8,888 bases of DNA from MAG-120531 sp029242825. GTDB lineage: Bacteria > Bacteroidota > Bacteroidia > Flavobacteriales > Flavobacteriaceae. The translations under genes were made by a program, and so were the position numbers. Where the stretch lies: assembly GCA_029242825.1 (NCBI GenBank), contig JAQWTF010000128.1:1-8888 (forward strand). The letters run 5' to 3'. Shown piece after piece: positions 1 through 7,133 of this stretch. How positions within the stretch are numbered: position 1 is the stretch's first letter; the number at the start of each line of letters is the position of its first letter. The notes under the pieces were generated by a model. It did no database searches. It had not been told where the DNA came from and saw only the letters and a program-made list of their open reading frames with translations.

Positions 1-164
1 CAATCTACGTGAGGGGTGTAGTTAGGTTTGTTTTTACCTCTAAGCATAATAGCTATTTTAGAAGCCAAACGTCCTAAAGTTTGTCCTTCTGCATCTACCA
101 GTACCCACTGTTTGTTAACTGTAGCTTTGTTAGCTGAAACAGTTTTGTAACTTAATGTGTCCAC
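1..164 (-). CDS. rplM: Large ribosomal subunit protein L13 (uL13), N-terminal part, cut by window edge
   Basis: L13 is an early-assembling protein of the 50S ribosomal subunit. The 54 visible codons begin VDTLSYKTVSANKATVNKQW and continue through VLVDAEGQTLGRLASKIA to NYTPHVD. The D-A-x-G-Q-x-L-G-R-L-A-S-K block is the L13 hallmark, and the DTLSYKT lead-in is characteristic of Bacteroidota L13. I chose the GTG at 164-162 as start: the match to family N-termini begins exactly there, no ATG lies in frame upstream, and a stop (TAG) is in frame 27 nt further up. No Shine-Dalgarno is visible. In most bacteria rpsI (S9) follows rplM, but that side lies outside the window. Identification is close to certain; the choice of GTG as initiator is likely. 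Confidence 0.95.
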   Translation of the reverse strand, partial: MDTLSYKTVSANKATVNKQWVLVDAEGQTLGRLASKIAIMLRGKNKPNYTPHVD

Positions 165-195
165 ACTAATATTTTTATTGATTAAACACTATAAT

Positions 196-208
196 CCCGA
201 TAATCGGG
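196..208 (-). promoter_or_regulatory. GC-rich hairpin at the predicted 5' end of the rplM leader
   Basis: CCCGAT-A-ATCGGG is a perfect inverted repeat with one central base. In RNA it would form a stem of 4-5 bp closed by a 3-5 nt loop. It begins within a few bases of the predicted transcription start, so it would be a 5'-terminal hairpin of a roughly 40-nt leader. Its role could be mRNA protection or feedback by a ribosomal protein. No run of U follows it, so it is not a classical terminator. Confidence 0.4.
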
Positions 209-211
209 CTG

Positions 212-241
212 CAAATGTACAACTAATTAGTTGAATTCCAA
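212..241 (-). promoter_or_regulatory. Bacteroidota-type promoter of rplM
   Basis: Read on the minus strand, TTG (241-239) is followed by exactly 19 nt and then TACATTTG (219-212). This matches the TTG / TAnnTTTG consensus recognised by the primary sigma factor of Bacteroidota. Transcription would start near 205-210, giving a leader of roughly 40-45 nt before the GTG start at 164. It is the best promoter match in the window, as expected for a ribosomal protein gene. Confidence 0.75.
220..233. promoter_or_regulatory. 14-bp perfect palindrome inside the rplM promoter spacer
   Basis: CAACTAATTAGTTG is its own reverse complement. It lies wholly inside the 19-nt spacer between the -33 and -7 elements of the rplM promoter. 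A protein bound there would cover the polymerase site, so it could be an operator; equally it may be an AT-rich chance palindrome. The regulator, if any, cannot be named. Confidence 0.35.
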
Positions 242-379
242 ATGCTGTTTTTTGATTATTTTTATAATTAGTTCATTTTTTTTTGTTTTTCACACTCTTA
301 AGGAAATGTTAAAACTCTTGTGACCTGCTCCTATTACAATTCAGGGGGGTATTTTTACCGCTTAACTTACCCTGTTTTC

Positions 380-3022
380 ATGCACTTTAAATACTTATTT
401 GCATTTTTTTTTCTAGTTAATTTCTCGGTTTTTTCACAGGAAGGTGCTGCTGTTTCAAAGGTGCCTCTACCCACTAAATACGACCAAAAAACTTATGTAA
501 CCCAGCGGTTACCTTTAAATAAAGTCCCTGATATTGACGGACTTATTAAAGAACCTATTTGGGATATTGTTCCATGGGCAGGAGACTTTATTGAGCAAAT
601 GCCCGATGAGAATACTTCCCCTGCTCAAGAAACACAATTTAAAATTGCCTATGATTCTAAATACCTTTACGTTGCGGTGCGTTGTTTTGACACTGAACCA
701 GATAAAATTGAAAAGCGTCTTTCAAGACGCGACGGTTTTCAGGGTGACCGAGTGGCTTTTATACTGGATAGTTATTTAGACAAAAGAACGGCATTTGCTT
801 TTTCTGTTACTGCCGCTGGAGTGAAAGGGGATGAGTTTGTTTCTGAGAATGGTAATAATTGGGACGACTCATGGAACCCCATCTGGTATGTGGCCACCAA
901 TATTGACAATCTAGGTTGGACTGCTGAAATGAAAATACCCTTTAGTCAGTTAAAATTTGGAAATGCTAAGGAACAGTTTTGGGGCCTACAACTCTCCAGG
1001 ATGTTGTTTAGAGCGCAAGAACGCTCTGCCTGGGATAGAATTCCTCAAAATGCTGCTGGTATGGTGAGTGAGTTTGGTACCTTAAGAGGTCTCATTGACA
1101 TTGAGCCGCAAAGACAATTAGAGATACAGCCCTTTACAGTGGGCCAGTACGACACTTATCAAGCCCAAATGGGCAATCCTTACAGAGATGGAAAAGATCC
1201 TAAACTCAACCTAGGGTTGGACGCTAAAATTGGTATTACCAATGACCTTACTTTAGACCTTACAGTAAATCCTGATTTTGGTCAAGTAGAGGCAGATCCG
1301 GGCGCGATTGCTTTGGATGGATTTCAGATATTTTTTAGAGAGCAAAGACCCTTTTTTATAGAGAACAAAAACATCTTTGATTTTAGATTTGCCAATGGGA
1401 ATGACAACCTTTTTTATTCTAGGAGAATTGGTAGGAGTCCTCAGTTGGGGGCATCGGCGCCCGAAGGGGGCCATATTAATAGACCTAATAATACGACTAT
1501 TCTTGGGGCTGCTAAATTTTCTGGTAAGACTAAAAACGGTTGGTCTCTAGGTCTTTTAGAGAGTGTGACCAATGGGATGTATGCGGAATCTGACCTTAAT
1601 GGAGAAAGATCGGAGACTTTAGTGGAGCCTATGACCAATTACTTGGTGGGTCGTGCACAAAAAGATTTTAACAATCGCATGTCTTTCTTGGGTGCTATTT
1701 TTACAGCGACCAACAGACAATCAGATCCATTAGCGGTTTCTTTACACAAGGCTGCTTATACGGGAGGTATAGATTTTTTGCACCAATGGAAGGACCGGAC
1801 CTATTATATTGAAGGTAATGTGATTGGCTCTAGGGTGCAGGGAACTCCTGAGGCTATTAGGGAAACCCAAGAAAGTATTGTCCATATGTTTCAGCGTTCA
1901 GACGCTACGCATGTGGGTGTAGATCCGGACAAAACCAGTCTTACAGGAACAGGTGGTAAGCTGGTCTTTGGAAAGGGTGCTGGAGTTTGGCAGTATAGTA
2001 TGGGCGGCAATTGGCGTTCTCCTGAATTAGAGCTCAATGATGTGGGTTTTTTAAGGGAGACGGACCTCATTAGACAGTTTACTAATTTAAGGGCCCAGTT
2101 TTTAGATCCTAGCAGTTGGTATAGGAGTGCGTCCCTTCGTTTTTCTCAAAGTAGTACGTATGATTTTCAAGGCAATAACAACCGCCTTCAATACGACTTT
2201 AGGGGTGAAGTTAATTTCATCAATAACTGGAACTTTGAGATGGGGCTTACCCATAAACCTTTAATTAACATCAACGCGTTTTTAAGGGGAGGGCCTAGGT
2301 GGCGTTTTTCTGAGGAGAATTTTATGTTTTTCTCTGTAGGCTCTGACGATCGTAAAAAATTGGCTGTTGGTGCTGGATTTGTAAAGAGTCAAGCAAAGGA
2401 CAATAATTTCTCTTTGGACCGTTATGGGCTAGATCTTACCTACCAACCTTTAGATGCTTTGAGTATGTCTTTGGCGTTAGAGTATGAGGTGAACCCTTCT
2501 AGAACACAGTATGTAACTCAAGGTTTGGCCAATAACCTTCCTTATTATATTACCGCAGCGATTGATCAGACTTCTTTTGTGACTTCTATGCGTTTAAATT
2601 ACACGATTAATCCAAACCTCACCCTTCAGTATTACGGACAGCCTTTTATTGCCAATGGGGTTTATTCAGATTTTAACTATGTGACTAATGCTGCTGCCAA
2701 GCGCTTGGACAACAGAGTAGCTTGGTACGACCAACAGCAGATTACAAAAGAAAATGGCCAATATTTAATTGATCAAGATCGCAATGGTACTACTGATTTT
2801 TCTTTCGAGGATCCCGACTTTTCTTTTGTCCAATTTAGGTCTAATCTTGTCATGCGATGGGAGTATATTCCTGGATCTGAACTATTTTTGGTTTGGTCAC
2901 AAGGCGCTACAGGCTTTGCTAATCCAATGGATAGGTTGGGGTACAGCCTGAGAGATCAGATCTTAAATCAAAAACTAGAAAATACTTTTCTAATTAAGGC
3001 TACCTACAGGTTTGCCAGGTAA
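380..3022 (+). CDS. Exported CBM9-like / DUF5916 domain protein, probable outer-membrane beta-barrel
   Basis: The product has 880 residues and is of unknown biochemical function. Residues 1-19 (MHFKYLFAFFFLVNFSVFS) form a typical Sec signal peptide, probably cut just before or after Q20. Residues about 48-240 resemble the carbohydrate-binding family 9-like domain: the opening VPDIDGLIKEPIW, then KIAYDSKYLYVAVRCFD at 88-104. From about 250 to the end it matches DUF5916, whose most conserved stretch (297-329) carries NPDFGQVEADPG and FFREQRPFFIE. The remainder alternates aromatic and polar strands and ends ATYRFAR, as in an outer-membrane barrel. I start at ATG 380 because the signal peptide begins there; an in-frame GTG at 320 would add 20 polar residues ahead of it. 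The gene is divergent from rplM and convergent with polA. Proposed roles in glycan binding or surface transport are inference only. Confidence 0.87.
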   Translation: MHFKYLFAFFFLVNFSVFSQEGAAVSKVPLPTKYDQKTYVTQRLPLNKVPDIDGLIKEPIWDIVPWAGDFIEQMPDENTSPAQETQFKIAYDSKYLYVAVRCFDTEPDKIEKRLSRRDGFQGDRVAFILDSYLDKRTAFAFSVTAAGVKGDEFVSENGNNWDDSWNPIWYVATNIDNLGWTAEMKIPFSQLKFGNAKEQFWGLQLSRMLFRAQERSAWDRIPQNAAGMVSEFGTLRGLIDIEPQRQLEIQPFTVGQYDTYQAQMGNPYRDGKDPKLNLGLDAKIGITNDLTLDLTVNPDFGQVEADPGAIALDGFQIFFREQRPFFIENKNIFDFRFANGNDNLFYSRRIGRSPQLGASAPEGGHINRPNNTTILGAAKFSGKTKNGWSLGLLESVTNGMYAESDLNGERSETLVEPMTNYLVGRAQKDFNNRMSFLGAIFTATNRQSDPLAVSLHKAAYTGGIDFLHQWKDRTYYIEGNVIGSRVQGTPEAIRETQESIVHMFQRSDATHVGVDPDKTSLTGTGGKLVFGKGAGVWQYSMGGNWRSPELELNDVGFLRETDLIRQFTNLRAQFLDPSSWYRSASLRFSQSSTYDFQGNNNRLQYDFRGEVNFINNWNFEMGLTHKPLININAFLRGGPRWRFSEENFMFFSVGSDDRKKLAVGAGFVKSQAKDNNFSLDRYGLDLTYQPLDALSMSLALEYEVNPSRTQYVTQGLANNLPYYITAAIDQTSFVTSMRLNYTINPNLTLQYYGQPFIANGVYSDFNYVTNAAAKRLDNRVAWYDQQQITKENGQYLIDQDRNGTTDFSFEDPDFSFVQFRSNLVMRWEYIPGSELFLVWSQGATGFANPMDRLGYSLRDQILNQKLENTFLIKATYRFAR

Positions 3023-3071
3023 ATTATTTCTAATAAACGCCAACTTAGTGAGCCTGTGTTTGATTACTGTT

Positions 3072-5897
3072 TTAATGGGCTTCTAGCCAGTTTTCGCCTA
3101 CCCCTAATTCTACGTCTAAAGGTACGGTAAGTGTAAAGGCGTTTTCCATAGCAGATTTAACGAGTTCTTTGACTTGTTCTAACTCTGGTTTATACACATC
3201 AAAGACCAATTCATCATGCACTTGTAGGAGCATTCTTGTGCGTAACTTTTGTTGGTCTAGTGTCTTTTGAACTGCTATCATGGCCAATTTTATAATGTCT
3301 GCGGCACTTCCCTGAATAGGAGCATTTACGGCATTTCGTTCCGCGGCACCCCTTACAATAGCATTGTTGGCATTAATGTCTTTGAGATACCTTCTGCGCC
3401 CTAGTACCGTTTCTACATAGCCATTTTCTCTAGCGAAATTCACTTGATTGTTCATATAGGCCTTGAGCTTTGGGTAGCTTTCATAATAAGTGTCTATGAG
3501 TACTTTGGATTCTGCCCTACTCAAATCTGTTTGATTGCTGAGTCCAAAGGCAGATACGCCATAGATAATACCAAAATTCACCGTCTTGGCATGGCTCCTT
3601 TGTTCCCTAGTGACTGACGCTAGGGGTACATTAAATACTTTTGCTGCTGTGGCGGCATGAATGTCTGCGCCTTCTTTAAAGGCTGCGATCATATTGTCTT
3701 CTTCACTCAGTGCTGCTATGATCCTCAATTCTATTTGTGAGTAATCTGCTGCCAGCAGTACATGCTCCTGGTCTCTCGGAATAAAGGCTTTTCGGATCTG
3801 TTTTCCCCTTTCGGTTCTAATGGGGATGTTCTGTAAATTTGGGTTGTTACTACTCAATCTTCCGGTGGCTGCTACGGTTTGCATATAGTCCGTATGCACC
3901 CTTCCTGTTTGTGTAGACACTTGCAGCGGAAGTGCGTCTACATAAGTGCTTTTTAGCTTAGCTAGCCCTCGGTATTCCAGAACATCGGCAATTATTTTGT
4001 GTTCTTTAGCCAAATAAGAGAGTACATCTTCTGCAGTAGAGTATTGCCCTGTCTTGGTTTTTTTGGGTTTTTCTACCAATTGCATCTTTCCAAATAGTAT
4101 GTCCCCCAATTGTTTGGGAGAAGCAATATTAAAGGTTTCTCCTGCGGCTTCGTAAATATCTTTTTCTAATTGTAGAATATCCTTGTCTAAAGTGACAGAT
4201 AGTTCTTTTAAAAAGGCCACATCTAGATTAATGCCTTCTAATTCCATACCTGCCAATACCCTTAGCAAGGGCGCTTCCATGTCTGTAAAGAGGGATTCAT
4301 TTCCCGCAGCGGCTAATTCTGTTTTGAATTGTTGGGCCAACTGAAAACAAAGGTCTGCGTCTTCTACTGCGAAGGCTACTTGCTGTTCCAGCGCCACTTC
4401 CCGCATGCTTATTTTTTGCTTGCCTTTGCCTATTAACGCTTCAATAGCTATAGGCGTATAGTTTAAATAAGTTTCGCTCAGAACACTTAGGTTGTGTCTC
4501 ATGTCTGGATTGATGAGGTAATGGGCCAGCATAGTGTCAAAACAAGGGCCTTTTACTTCAATGCCATAACGGTGGAGTACTTTAAGGTCATATTTGAGGT
4601 TTTGCCCTATCTTTTTAACGCCTTCGTGTTGGAAAAATGCTTTGAGTTCAGATAAGATTTCACTTGTTTCTTCCTGGTCTTCTGGGAGGGATATGTAGAA
4701 TCCTTTATGGGCTTCCCAGCTAAATGCTATACCTACAAGGCTCGCTTCTAAAGGGTCTAAGCTGGTTGTTTCAGTGTCAAAACACACCTGAGATTGTTGT
4801 AATAATTTTTGGATAAACAATTTCATGCCTAAGCCAGGACCTACCAATTGGTAGTGGTGAGAAACCTCATTTATGGTTTTTCTTGAGGAGAATATTTGTC
4901 CTCCCTCTGAGCTGTTTTCCGCACTGTCAAAAAGCCCAAATTGTCCACTTCCTGCAGTAGTTGCTTCTGCTTTTTTAAGCGTGTTGGCTTCTGGAGTGTT
5001 GGGGGTTTCTTTGGGCGCGAAAAACAACCTTAGAAACTGCTCGGTGAGCCGCCTAAATTCCAGTTTCTCAAAAATGGCTTGAACCTTTTCGCTATCTGGT
5101 GTACTGAGCTGATAAGCAGCTGCATTAAAAGTAACATCGCAATGAATATTAATGGTGGCTAATTTTTTTGACAGTAAACCAAGCGCTGCGTTTTCAGACA
5201 CTTTTTCTTTCATTTTCCCTTTGAGCTGATCAGTGTTAGCCAAAAGGTTTTCCATGCTTCCAAAATCTGCCAAAAACTTTTTGGCTGTTTTTTCTCCTAC
5301 ACCGGGAAGTCCCGGTATATTGTCACTGGCGTCTCCCATCATGCCTAAGTAATCTATGACTTGTTCGGGACGCTCTACACCAAATCTTTTTTGGATCTCT
5401 GGAATGCCCCATATTTCAATCCCATTACCCATTCTTGCGGGTCGGTACATAAAAATGTTTTCAGAGACCAGTTGGCCAAAGTCTTTGTCTGGGGTGACCA
5501 TAAATACTTTATAGTCCTCTTTTTCTGCTTGTTTGGCCAGAGTGCCAATAATGTCGTCTGCTTCTAAGCCTTCTAAAACAACTACGGGAATGTGCATGGC
5601 CCTAAGAATTTCTTGAATATAAGGTACTGCGAGTCTTATGGCGTCTGGTGTTTCTGCTCTATTGGCTTTGTATGCTGGAAATAATTCGGTACGTTCACTG
5701 CTGCCGCCTTTGTCAAAACATACCGCTAAATGATCTGGTTGCTCTCTTTTTATCACATCGAATAAGGAATTCATAAATCCCATGATGGCAGAGGTGTCTT
5801 CTCCTTTTGAATTAATTCTTGGATTTTTAATCAGCGCGTAATAGCCTCTGAATATCAAGGCATAAGCGTCTAATAGGAAAAGTCTTTTTTTTGACAT
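3072..5897 (-). CDS. polA: DNA polymerase I
   Basis: The 941-residue product fills gaps, removes RNA primers and takes part in excision repair. Residues 1-290 are the 5' nuclease: LLDAYALIFR (D10), EADD (112-115), TPDKDF (135-140), GDASDNIPG (188-196) and the helix-hairpin LPGVGEKTA (197-205). A low-complexity linker at about 295-345 contains QFGLF (319-323). The 3'-5' exonuclease domain (about 350-530) keeps its four acidic metal ligands, D374 and E376 in CFDTETT, D437 in GQNLKYD and D513 in VEDAD, but has Phe509 where E. coli has Tyr497. The polymerase domain (about 540-941) has motif A (ADYSQIELR, D718), the O-helix (R767, K771, F775, Y779) and motif C (QVHDELVFD, D895, E896). The ATG at 5897 has no Shine-Dalgarno. 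It lies 73 bp after the glycosylasparaginase gene on the same strand, so co-transcription is possible. Complete and intact. Confidence 0.98.
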   Translation of the reverse strand: MSKKRLFLLDAYALIFRGYYALIKNPRINSKGEDTSAIMGFMNSLFDVIKREQPDHLAVCFDKGGSSERTELFPAYKANRAETPDAIRLAVPYIQEILRAMHIPVVVLEGLEADDIIGTLAKQAEKEDYKVFMVTPDKDFGQLVSENIFMYRPARMGNGIEIWGIPEIQKRFGVERPEQVIDYLGMMGDASDNIPGLPGVGEKTAKKFLADFGSMENLLANTDQLKGKMKEKVSENAALGLLSKKLATINIHCDVTFNAAAYQLSTPDSEKVQAIFEKLEFRRLTEQFLRLFFAPKETPNTPEANTLKKAEATTAGSGQFGLFDSAENSSEGGQIFSSRKTINEVSHHYQLVGPGLGMKLFIQKLLQQSQVCFDTETTSLDPLEASLVGIAFSWEAHKGFYISLPEDQEETSEILSELKAFFQHEGVKKIGQNLKYDLKVLHRYGIEVKGPCFDTMLAHYLINPDMRHNLSVLSETYLNYTPIAIEALIGKGKQKISMREVALEQQVAFAVEDADLCFQLAQQFKTELAAAGNESLFTDMEAPLLRVLAGMELEGINLDVAFLKELSVTLDKDILQLEKDIYEAAGETFNIASPKQLGDILFGKMQLVEKPKKTKTGQYSTAEDVLSYLAKEHKIIADVLEYRGLAKLKSTYVDALPLQVSTQTGRVHTDYMQTVAATGRLSSNNPNLQNIPIRTERGKQIRKAFIPRDQEHVLLAADYSQIELRIIAALSEEDNMIAAFKEGADIHAATAAKVFNVPLASVTREQRSHAKTVNFGIIYGVSAFGLSNQTDLSRAESKVLIDTYYESYPKLKAYMNNQVNFARENGYVETVLGRRRYLKDINANNAIVRGAAERNAVNAPIQGSAADIIKLAMIAVQKTLDQQKLRTRMLLQVHDELVFDVYKPELEQVKELVKSAMENAFTLTVPLDVELGVGENWLEAH

Positions 5898-5916
5898 ATT
5901 GAAGAAAAATTATGTG

Positions 5917-5936
5917 GGACTGTAAATATTAAGTCC
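5917..5936. repeat. Short inverted repeat upstream of polA
   Basis: GGACT (5917-5921) and AGTCC (5932-5936) are separated by 10 AT-rich bases in the 73-bp gap between the glycosylasparaginase stop and the polA start. In RNA it would be a weak 5-bp hairpin about 20 nt before the polA ATG. There is no long U tract, so it is not a convincing terminator; it could be a minor operator or chance. Confidence 0.25.
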
Positions 5937-5970
5937 GTTTTAATGTATGTTTTACCCAAAAAATGGTTCG

Positions 5971-6942
5971 TTAAATATGGGAAGCAGCTGGTCTGTTTTC
6001 TTGGCCGTTCTGGTCGTAATAACTGTAGGAAAAACCTGGTTGAATACAATAAGCCCCCGTTTCTCCTGCTTTGTTTAAGGCAATAAAGCCCACTTGAAAA
6101 TTGGCGTAATCAGGATTTTTTTTCACAATGCGATTTACGGCTTCTTCACAGGCTTCTTGTGGGCTCATTCCTTGCCTCATGAGTTCTACAATTAAGAAAC
6201 TACCCACTGTTTTCATTACCTCTTCTCCCACTCCTGTAGCAGTAGCGCCTCCAATGTCATTGTCTATAAAAAGTCCAGCACCAATAATGGGAGAATCTCC
6301 TACGCGTCCTGCCATTTTATAAGCCATGCCAGAGGTGGTACAAGCTCCCGCTAAGTCTCCGTTTTTATCTATCGCTAGCATACCGATAGTGTCGTGATTT
6401 TCAATATTTATAATTGGTTTGTATTGTGCCGTAATTTTCCAGGCCTCCCATTCTGCTTTTGATTGGGGGGTGAGTAAATTTTCTTTTTTGAACCCCATTT
6501 CATACGCAAATTGCTCGGCTCCTTTTCCTGCTAGCATGGCGTGGGGCGTTTCTTCCATCACTTTTCTAGCGACTTGAATGGGGTGGGCGATGTTTTGTAA
6601 ATAGACCACCGAACCGCAGTTCCCATTGGAGTCCATGATGCAGGCGTCTAAGGTTACGGCTCCATCCCTGTCTGGTCTTCCGCCTTTTCCTACGGTCTGA
6701 TTAGATAAATCAGATTCCTCTACCATAACCCCTTGTTCTACGGCATCTAGTGCAGTTCCACCACTGGAGAGTACCTCCCAGGATTTAGCGCTAGCGCGAT
6801 GAAAATTCCAAGTACATAGGGTCAGTGGCTTTATAGCCACATTGCGCTTGGGTGCTCTTTTGTTTTCTTTGGCCAGTAGTGGCTGGGTAACTATTGCTGT
6901 AGCACTGAGTCCAGCAGTTTGGAGAAATTTTCTTCTTTGCAT
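5971..6942 (-). CDS. N4-(beta-N-acetylglucosaminyl)-L-asparaginase (glycosylasparaginase), Tat-exported
   Basis: This N-terminal nucleophile hydrolase, 323 residues with the chosen start, cleaves the GlcNAc-Asn bond left when N-glycoproteins are degraded. It closely resembles the crystallised enzyme of Elizabethkingia meningoseptica. Numbering from M1: CTWNF holds the substrate-binding Trp45; VGKGGRPDRDG and VTLDACIMD are conserved; NHDTIGM contains the self-cleavage site Asp184-Thr185, Thr185 becoming the catalytic nucleophile; TTSG (Thr203), GRVGDSP (Arg213, Asp216) and ATG (Thr236, Gly237) complete the pocket. I chose ATG 6942 because it starts with the twin-arginine signal MQRRKFLQTAG followed by a hydrophobic stretch ending PLLA. 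The longer frame from 6990 would put 16 odd residues in front and overlap the small gene upstream. Expected location is periplasmic or beyond. All catalytic residues are present, so it should be active. It is distinct from type I/II L-asparaginases. Confidence 0.95.
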   Translation of the reverse strand: MQRRKFLQTAGLSATAIVTQPLLAKENKRAPKRNVAIKPLTLCTWNFHRASAKSWEVLSSGGTALDAVEQGVMVEESDLSNQTVGKGGRPDRDGAVTLDACIMDSNGNCGSVVYLQNIAHPIQVARKVMEETPHAMLAGKGAEQFAYEMGFKKENLLTPQSKAEWEAWKITAQYKPIINIENHDTIGMLAIDKNGDLAGACTTSGMAYKMAGRVGDSPIIGAGLFIDNDIGGATATGVGEEVMKTVGSFLIVELMRQGMSPQEACEEAVNRIVKKNPDYANFQVGFIALNKAGETGAYCIQPGFSYSYYDQNGQENRPAASHI

Positions 6943-6955
6943 TGGGTCGGTAGAT

Positions 6956-7081
6956 TTAGGAACGAAACAATTTAGACCACAATTTTTCAATCCATAGAAT
7001 AATACGGTCTACCATGGGAATCCAATATTTAATAAGACCAATAAATGCGGCACATCCCAAAATAATATAGAGGTATCTCAT
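6956..7081 (-). CDS. Small 41-residue membrane-type protein, function unknown
   Basis: ATG at 7081 opens a 41-codon frame that ends in TAA, 13 bp before the glycosylasparaginase start on the same strand. The product begins MRYLYIILGCAAFIGLIKYW, a single hydrophobic helix, and ends in an amphipathic tail rich in Trp, Lys and Arg (ILWIEKLWSKLFRS). An in-frame TAA lies 24 nt above the ATG, so this is the only ATG start. I do not recognise the family. Support comes from the compact spacing, the clean helix-plus-basic-tail design and the fact that it fills the gap between the divergent promoter region and the next gene. It might be a membrane microprotein or a leader peptide coupled to translation of the enzyme gene. 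It could also be chance, since short frames in AT-rich DNA often look hydrophobic. Confidence 0.5.
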   Translation of the reverse strand: MRYLYIILGCAAFIGLIKYWIPMVDRIILWIEKLWSKLFRS

Positions 7082-7120
7082 TTCGTTTTCTTTGTGGATT
7101 TAAAAATACAGATTTTAATG

Positions 7121-7130
7121 GAAACGTTTC
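7121..7130. promoter_or_regulatory. GAAACGTTTC palindrome, candidate operator
   Basis: This perfect 10-bp palindrome has the central CG and flanking A/T runs seen in many LacI-family operators. It sits in the 68-bp gap between the divergent small ORF and cutC, just upstream of the -7 element of cutC. A repressor here could affect cutC and perhaps the divergent unit. Assignment to a regulator family rests only on motif shape. Confidence 0.3.
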
Positions 7131-7133
7131 GCT

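Noticed and set aside
276..289. T-rich tract in the rplM/DUF5916 intergenic region as a terminator
   Set aside because: No hairpin precedes it on the plus strand, and the region lies between divergent genes where no terminator is needed.
320..379. In-frame GTG extension of the DUF5916 protein
   Set aside because: It would put 20 polar, Tyr-rich residues ahead of a clean signal peptide that begins at ATG 380.
1253..1638. Antisense open frames on the minus strand within the DUF5916 gene
   Set aside because: They overlap the best-conserved part of a well-supported gene and their translations show no domain-like features.
3023..3071. Bidirectional terminator between the convergent DUF5916 and polA genes
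   Set aside because: I looked for a stem with a U tract on either strand and found no convincing one.
4873..5567. Plus-strand open frames inside polA
   Set aside because: They lie antisense to conserved PolA coding sequence, with no recognisable protein features.
6128..6322. Plus-strand open frame inside the glycosylasparaginase gene
   Set aside because: Antisense shadow of the catalytic region; the low-complexity Ser/Pro/Ala translation is typical of a shadow frame.
6943..6990. In-frame upstream start of the glycosylasparaginase
   Set aside because: It would bury the twin-arginine signal 16 residues inside and overlap the small upstream ORF; the M at 6942 gives a normal signal.
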